From Candidatus Micrarchaeota archaeon CG08_land_8_20_14_0_20_59_11 (GTDB lineage Archaea; Micrarchaeota; Micrarchaeia; Norongarragalinales; Norongarragalinaceae), in contig PEXZ01000061.1 of assembly GCA_002763345.1 (NCBI GenBank), positions 1-9,131 of the forward strand: a stretch of DNA of 9,131 nucleotides. The letters run 5' to 3'. Numbering within the stretch: position 1 is the first letter of the stretch; each line of letters starts with the position of its first letter. The position numbers and the translations under genes are program-made. The notes below the pieces were generated by a model that ran no database searches, had not been told where the DNA came from, and was given only the letters and a program-made list of their open reading frames with translations. Shown here one piece after another: positions 6,079 to 9,131 of the stretch.

Positions 6079-7850
6079 TTCACCGTCACCGATTTCGCGA
6101 GGTTGCGCGGCCTGTCGGGGTCGCGCCCGCGCGCTACCGCCGCGTAATATGCCACCAGTTGCAGCGGCACCGCTTCCAGAAGCGGATAGAAAATCTCCGG
6201 CACTTCGGGCAGTTCGATGAACTCATCATACGCCGTGTTGTTTTTGTTGCCGACGCCTATGAGCACCGCGCCGCGCGCCTTCGTCTCCAGCCCGTTGGAA
6301 AGCGTGTCGTAGTACGTGTAGTCCGTGGGGTTGAGCAGGAATACGGGCGTGCCGTTTTCGATGAGCGCGAGCGTGCCGTGCTTCAGCTCGCCCGCAGGCA
6401 TGCCCTCGGCGTGCACGTAGGAAATCTCCTTCATCTTCAGCGCGCCCTCGAGCGCCATCGCGAAGTTCACCCCGCGCCCGATGTAGTAGGCGTTGCCGTT
6501 CTTCACGAAGCGCTCTGCGATTGCCTTTGCCCTGGCGTCGTTGAGTTCGAACGCCTTCAGCAGGAGTTCGCTCACCTTCGTAAGTTCCGTGACGCCCTCG
6601 TCGAACGCGCCGCGCATGGCGTAAGCAAGAAGGTAGAACACGGTCACCTGATTGATGAACGATTTCGTCGCCGCCACGCACACCTCGGGTCCGCAGTTGA
6701 GATATACCGCCCTGTCGCTGAGGCGGCTGAGCGTGGAGCCTACCACGTTGACGATGGAAAGCACGCGGCAGCCCTTCGCCTTCGCCTTGCGCACGCCGTC
6801 GAGCACGTCCGCCGTTTCCCCGCTCTGTGAAACGCATACGACGAGCGTGTCCGGAGTGAGGTTGTCCGCAAAGTATGCGAATTCCGAGGCAATCATCACT
6901 TCGACCTGCTTTCCCGCAACCCTGTCGAGCAGGTGTTTGCCGATGATTGCGGAATGCCGCGCAGTTCCGCAGGCAATAACCATCGCCTTCTTCGCCGACG
7001 CGATTTCGTGCGCGAACTCAGTGAACGCCTTCCTGTCCTGAAGGAGCGCGTTGCGCATCGCAGACGGCTCCTCGAGGATTTCCTTTATCATGAAGTAGTC
7101 GTGTCCGCCTTTCGTCGCCTGCTCCGCCTTCCACGTTATCTCCGCCACTTCCTTGCGGACGGGGTTGCCGTTGAAATCGAAATACGCGGCGCCTCCCCGC
7201 GTGAGAACCGCCATCTCGTTGTCGTTGAGGTATGCGACGTGCTTCGTCTGCCCGAGGAAGGGTGTGGCGTCGCTTGCCGCAAAAGTGCCGTGGTCGCTGA
7301 GTCCGATGATGAGCGGGCTCTCGCGCCGCGCCGCGACTATCTTGTCCGGCTCGCGCGAACAGAGCACGAGCAGCGCGAACGAGCCGTGCAGTTGCTTAAC
7401 GACGTTGCGGACCGCCTGCTCGATTCCGTTTCCCCGGCGCAGCTCCTCTTCGAGCAGGTGCGGAACGACCTCCGTATCCGTCTGCGAGCGGAAGAAGTGC
7501 CCGCGTTCCGCAAGCGCCGCGCGCAGTTCCGAGTAGTTCTCGATGATTCCGTTGTGCACCACGACGATTTGCCCGTCGCAGGACGCGTGCGGGTGGGCGT
7601 TTTCCTTCGTGACGCCGCCGTGCGTTGCCCAGCGCGTGTGCCCTATGCCCGCGTTTCCCTGCATGTCGCCAAGCCGCTCGCGCTTCGCGACGTCGTCTAT
7701 GCGTCCCGCGTCCTTTTTCAGCGTGATGCCGCTTCCCTCGAAAGTAGCCATGCCAACTGAATCGTAACCGCGGTATTCGAGCTTGCGCAAGCCGTCCAGA
7801 AGAATCGGGCCCGCGCTTTTCACTCCGATGTAGCCGATGATTCCGCACAT
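6075..7850 (-). CDS. glmS: Glutamine--fructose-6-phosphate aminotransferase (isomerizing)
   Basis: Makes glucosamine-6-phosphate from fructose-6-phosphate and glutamine, the committed step to UDP-GlcNAc. The ATG at 7850 is chosen over an in-frame GTG at 7859 because it gives the N-terminal MCGIIGY, placing the catalytic cysteine at residue 2, where removal of Met exposes it. A GGGTGAG SD overlaps the GTG and sits correctly for the ATG. The product has 591 residues, close to the usual 600-610. The class II glutaminase domain (about 1-220) carries HTRWATHGG (71-79). Two SIS isomerase domains follow, with CGTAR (294-298), SQSGET (341-346), ATKS (394-397) and EGMPAGELKHG (482-492). The end PRNLAKSVTVK is the family's invariant tail. 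It is the first gene of the five-gene minus-strand operon, with its own candidate TATA box and a palindrome upstream. Identification is unambiguous. Confidence 0.97.
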   Translation of the reverse strand: MCGIIGYIGVKSAGPILLDGLRKLEYRGYDSVGMATFEGSGITLKKDAGRIDDVAKRERLGDMQGNAGIGHTRWATHGGVTKENAHPHASCDGQIVVVHNGIIENYSELRAALAERGHFFRSQTDTEVVPHLLEEELRRGNGIEQAVRNVVKQLHGSFALLVLCSREPDKIVAARRESPLIIGLSDHGTFAASDATPFLGQTKHVAYLNDNEMAVLTRGGAAYFDFNGNPVRKEVAEITWKAEQATKGGHDYFMIKEILEEPSAMRNALLQDRKAFTEFAHEIASAKKAMVIACGTARHSAIIGKHLLDRVAGKQVEVMIASEFAYFADNLTPDTLVVCVSQSGETADVLDGVRKAKAKGCRVLSIVNVVGSTLSRLSDRAVYLNCGPEVCVAATKSFINQVTVFYLLAYAMRGAFDEGVTELTKVSELLLKAFELNDARAKAIAERFVKNGNAYYIGRGVNFAMALEGALKMKEISYVHAEGMPAGELKHGTLALIENGTPVFLLNPTDYTYYDTLSNGLETKARGAVLIGVGNKNNTAYDEFIELPEVPEIFYPLLEAVPLQLVAYYAAVARGRDPDRPRNLAKSVTVK

Positions 7851-7854
7851 AAAT

Positions 7855-7861
7855 CTCACCC
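7855..7861 (-). promoter_or_regulatory. Ribosome-binding site of glmS
   Basis: Reads GGGTGAG on the minus strand; its GGTGA core ends 5 bases before the ATG at 7850. It overlaps the upstream in-frame GTG, which argues that the ATG and not the GTG is the start. Confidence 0.7.
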
Positions 7862-7878
7862 TAGAGCGAGGAAGGGAC

Positions 7879-7893
7879 TAGCGTTCGACGCTA
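7879..7893. repeat. 15-base perfect inverted repeat, candidate operator at the glmS promoter
   Basis: Arms TAGCGT and ACGCTA (6 bases each) flank a 3-base centre. The repeat touches the glmS TATA box and occupies the stretch between TATA and the expected transcription start, where archaeal repressors often bind to block RNA polymerase. The neighbouring divergent winged-helix protein is an obvious candidate ligand, but no binding evidence exists. Confidence 0.5.
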
Positions 7894-7900
7894 TTATAAA
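7892..7900 (-). promoter_or_regulatory. Candidate TATA box of the glmS operon
   Basis: On the minus strand this reads TTTATAATA, a good match to the archaeal TATA box. Transcription starting about 25 bases downstream (near 7870) would give a roughly 20-base leader containing the GGGTGAG ribosome-binding site. No other convincing promoter lies between it and glmS. Predicted by pattern only. Confidence 0.6.
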
Positions 7901-7949
7901 CGCCGTTCAAAATTCTGCCGACAGGAAGGAGCGCAGTCAGCTTTTTTCA

Positions 7950-7957
7950 TATATAAA
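7950..7957 (+). promoter_or_regulatory. Candidate TATA box of the regulator gene
   Basis: TATATAAA lies in an AT-rich block. A start about 25 bases downstream (near 7980) would give a leader of about 40 bases before the ATG at 8020. A second AT-rich element at 7969-7980 could instead serve as the TATA box, putting the start near 8000 and giving a very short leader. The sequence does not decide between them. Confidence 0.45.
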
Positions 7958-7970
7958 TGGCGTAGGTATT

Positions 7971-7980
7971 ATAAATTTAT
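7971..7980. repeat. 10-base AT palindrome in the regulator promoter
   Basis: ATAAATTTAT is a perfect palindrome in the AT-rich leader region of the regulator. It could be an alternative TATA element or an autoregulatory site. Because the region is very AT-rich, chance is a fair explanation. Confidence 0.3.
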
Positions 7981-8019
7981 TCATACTATTATTAAATAGG
8001 TTAAAAATTGGCGGTAGGC

Positions 8020-8913
8020 ATGACGCAGGTATTCGACAACGAACGCGCTTTGGAAGCGGAAATAGTGGACGACGCGTCGATTTCCGTGCTTTCGCCCGAG
8101 CGGCTGCGCATACTGCGTACTCTCGCGCATGCCCCGAAATATCCCGCAGAGGTGGCGAAGGAGTTGCGGATGCAGGCGCAGACCGCCTACTATCATTTCC
8201 GCGTGCTCCAGGACGCCGGGCTGATTAAGGTGGCGGAATACGCCGAGAAGGGAGGCGCCTTGGCGAAAAAGTATTCGGTTTCCGCGCAGGCATTGGTGGT
8301 TCTCCTGAACGAGGACTGGAAGCCGATGCCGCTTCAGAAGAAAAAGCCGCCGGCGCTGCTGAAGCCGTTCATCGGCGCGGGCTTCTTGGATGGAAAAATC
8401 GTCGTCGGTTCGCCGGACGCGCATGGGAAATACCGCGCAGGAGGCTCCGACTACGCAGCAATCGAGCTGGCGATGCTTCTCGGTTCGTTCGCTTCGTTCG
8501 CGCCCCCGCTGTATCTGCTCGACACCGAGGTGCGCGACAGCCACAGGCGCGGGAATCTCCTGCTGGTGGGAGGACCAAAGGTCAACATGCTGGTTTCCGA
8601 GGCAAACGCCGCGCTTCCGATCCGCTTTGATGAAAAAACGTTCGCGGTCAAGTCGTCCCTCTCCCGCAAAACCTACGGCGAAGGGGTCGGCGTTGTGGAG
8701 CTTGTCGAAAGCCAGTTCCATGCCGGAAAGAAAATGCTCGTCCTTGCGGGTGCCGACCATAATGCCACGCGCGTGGCTGTTCTCGCCCTGCTCAAAAAAT
8801 CGGCGCGGATGGACGAAGGCAACCTCTTCGACAACGAGTCGCTTGCCCACGTTGTTCAGGGCTTCGACGAAGACGGGGACGGAATCGTTGACGCCGTCGA
8901 GATATTGGAATAA
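8020..8913 (+). CDS. Winged-helix transcriptional regulator fused to an S-layer-like domain with C-terminal EF-hand-type loop
   Basis: Counting from the ATG at 8020 (297 residues), about 22-95 form an ArsR-like winged helix: SVLSPERLRILRTL, PAEVAKEL, the recognition-helix segment AQTAYYHFRVLQDAGLI, then a charged wing. A KKKPP linker follows at about 106-111. Residues about 120-280 resemble the domain of archaeal S-layer proteins of the Methanocaldococcus type: KIVVGSPDA, DTEVRDSHRRGNLLLVGGPKVN, and a GVGVVELVESQFHAGKK...LVLAGADHNATR stretch. Residues 283-294 (DEDGDGIVDAVE) fit the 12-position EF-hand loop. There is no signal peptide and no convincing membrane helix, so it is probably cytoplasmic. 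An in-frame TTG at 8008, preceded by AGG at 7998-8000, would add four residues. It is transcribed divergently from glmS and may regulate it or itself. The DNA-binding half is confident; the S-layer likeness is from motif memory; the ligand is unknown. Confidence 0.8.
   Translation: MTQVFDNERALEAEIVDDASISVLSPERLRILRTLAHAPKYPAEVAKELRMQAQTAYYHFRVLQDAGLIKVAEYAEKGGALAKKYSVSAQALVVLLNEDWKPMPLQKKKPPALLKPFIGAGFLDGKIVVGSPDAHGKYRAGGSDYAAIELAMLLGSFASFAPPLYLLDTEVRDSHRRGNLLLVGGPKVNMLVSEANAALPIRFDEKTFAVKSSLSRKTYGEGVGVVELVESQFHAGKKMLVLAGADHNATRVAVLALLKKSARMDEGNLFDNESLAHVVQGFDEDGDGIVDAVEILE
8484..8501 (+). repeat. 9-base perfect tandem duplication within the regulator gene
   Basis: TTCGTTCGC occurs twice in tandem, in frame, giving the residues SFASFA in the S-layer-like domain. 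It is probably a small slippage duplication with no separate function. Confidence 0.4.
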
Positions 8914-8940
8914 AAGCCTTTCCGCGCTATTCTCTCCGCT

Positions 8941-9131
8941 ATGTTGGAGCAGTTCCTCACCGCGTTCGCAATCCTGTTCGTCATCATGAATCCGCTGTCG
9001 AGCGTGATTCCGTTCCTGACGCTTACGAAGGACTTCAGCGAAAAACAGCGGAGGCACGCTGCAGACAAGGCGGCACTTGTGGCAGGCGGGCTCGCGCTCG
9101 CGTTCCTGTTCATCGGGCAGCCGCTTCTGGA
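8941..9131 (+). CDS. MarC family integral membrane protein (3'-truncated)
   Basis: Only the first 63 codons are in the window. The product begins MLEQFLTAFAILFVIMNPLS, a first membrane helix with the family's Asn-Pro (MNP), then SVIPFLTLTKDFSEKQRRHAADKAALVAGG and a second hydrophobic segment ALAFLFIGQPLL. This matches the MarC/UPF0056 family, six-helix membrane proteins annotated as NAAT-type transporters whose substrates are mostly unproven. The ATG lies 27 bases after the regulator's stop. The gap is pyrimidine-rich with no SD motif, so the start rests on the homologous N-terminus. It may be co-transcribed with the regulator; nothing visible separates them. The full length cannot be judged. 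Confidence 0.85.
   Translation, partial: MLEQFLTAFAILFVIMNPLSSVIPFLTLTKDFSEKQRRHAADKAALVAGGLALAFLFIGQPLL

Noticed and set aside
6933..7760. 275-codon plus-strand open frame opposite glmS.
   Set aside because: glmS is unambiguous on the other strand; this is an antisense shadow rich in Arg, Val and Ala.
7857..7859. GTG at 7859 as the glmS start.
   Set aside because: It would bury the catalytic Cys behind four residues and it overlaps the ribosome-binding site; the ATG at 7850 gives the conserved MCGI start.
7851..8019. A small RNA, tRNA or riboswitch (for example a glmS ribozyme-like element) in the intergenic region.
   Set aside because: Only about 170 bases are available, mostly AT-rich promoter sequence. 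I see no tRNA arms and no glmS-ribozyme core, which is in any case known from bacteria.
7981..9057. 358-codon open frame on the minus strand, opposite the regulator and the MarC start.
   Set aside because: It crosses two well-supported plus-strand genes and a promoter region and its product shows no family features.

Overview
The window is archaeal DNA, fairly GC-rich and tightly packed. The evidence is a RadA-type recombinase, a sugar-1-phosphate nucleotidylyltransferase fused to a left-handed beta-helix domain, a MEMO-family protein, TATA-like boxes with no bacterial -35/-10 pair, and Shine-Dalgarno (SD) motifs of the GGTGA/GGAGGTG kind. The phylum cannot be fixed from sequence alone. A euryarchaeal or DPANN-type (Diapherotrites/Micrarchaeota-like) lineage is a guess from gene style and compactness.

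Layout, left to right: (1) 1-2256, plus strand: the 3' part of radA, cut by the window edge so that its N-terminal helix-hairpin-helix region is missing. A 509-residue intein with an apparently intact LAGLIDADG endonuclease sits inside its Walker A loop (127-1653). (2) 2253-7850, minus strand: a five-gene operon read right to left. It runs glmS, a HAD-family phosphatase, a GlmU-type nucleotidylyltransferase/acetyltransferase, an alpha-D-phosphohexomutase and a MEMO1-family protein. Every junction is either a 4-base ATGA stop/start overlap or directly abutting, so the genes are almost certainly co-transcribed and translationally coupled. The last gene overlaps the end of radA tail to tail by 4 bases. 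(3) 7851-8019: the only real intergenic region. It holds divergent TATA-like elements and a perfect 15-base inverted repeat just downstream of the glmS TATA box. (4) 8020-8913, plus strand: a winged-helix regulator fused to a domain resembling archaeal S-layer proteins and ending in a textbook EF-hand-type loop. (5) 8941-9131, plus strand: the 5' end of a MarC-family membrane protein, cut by the window edge.

The minus-strand operon encodes every step from fructose-6-phosphate to UDP-N-acetylglucosamine: amidotransfer (GlmS), 6-P to 1-P mutation (mutase), then acetylation and uridylylation (GlmU-like). UDP-GlcNAc feeds archaeal protein N-glycosylation and surface polymers. A divergent DNA-binding protein carrying an S-layer-like domain beside this operon is the most interesting feature of the window. 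The inference is that it could be a regulator tying cell-envelope state to nucleotide-sugar supply. The palindrome at the glmS promoter is a candidate operator. No RNA genes, CRISPR arrays, transposons or integrases were seen.
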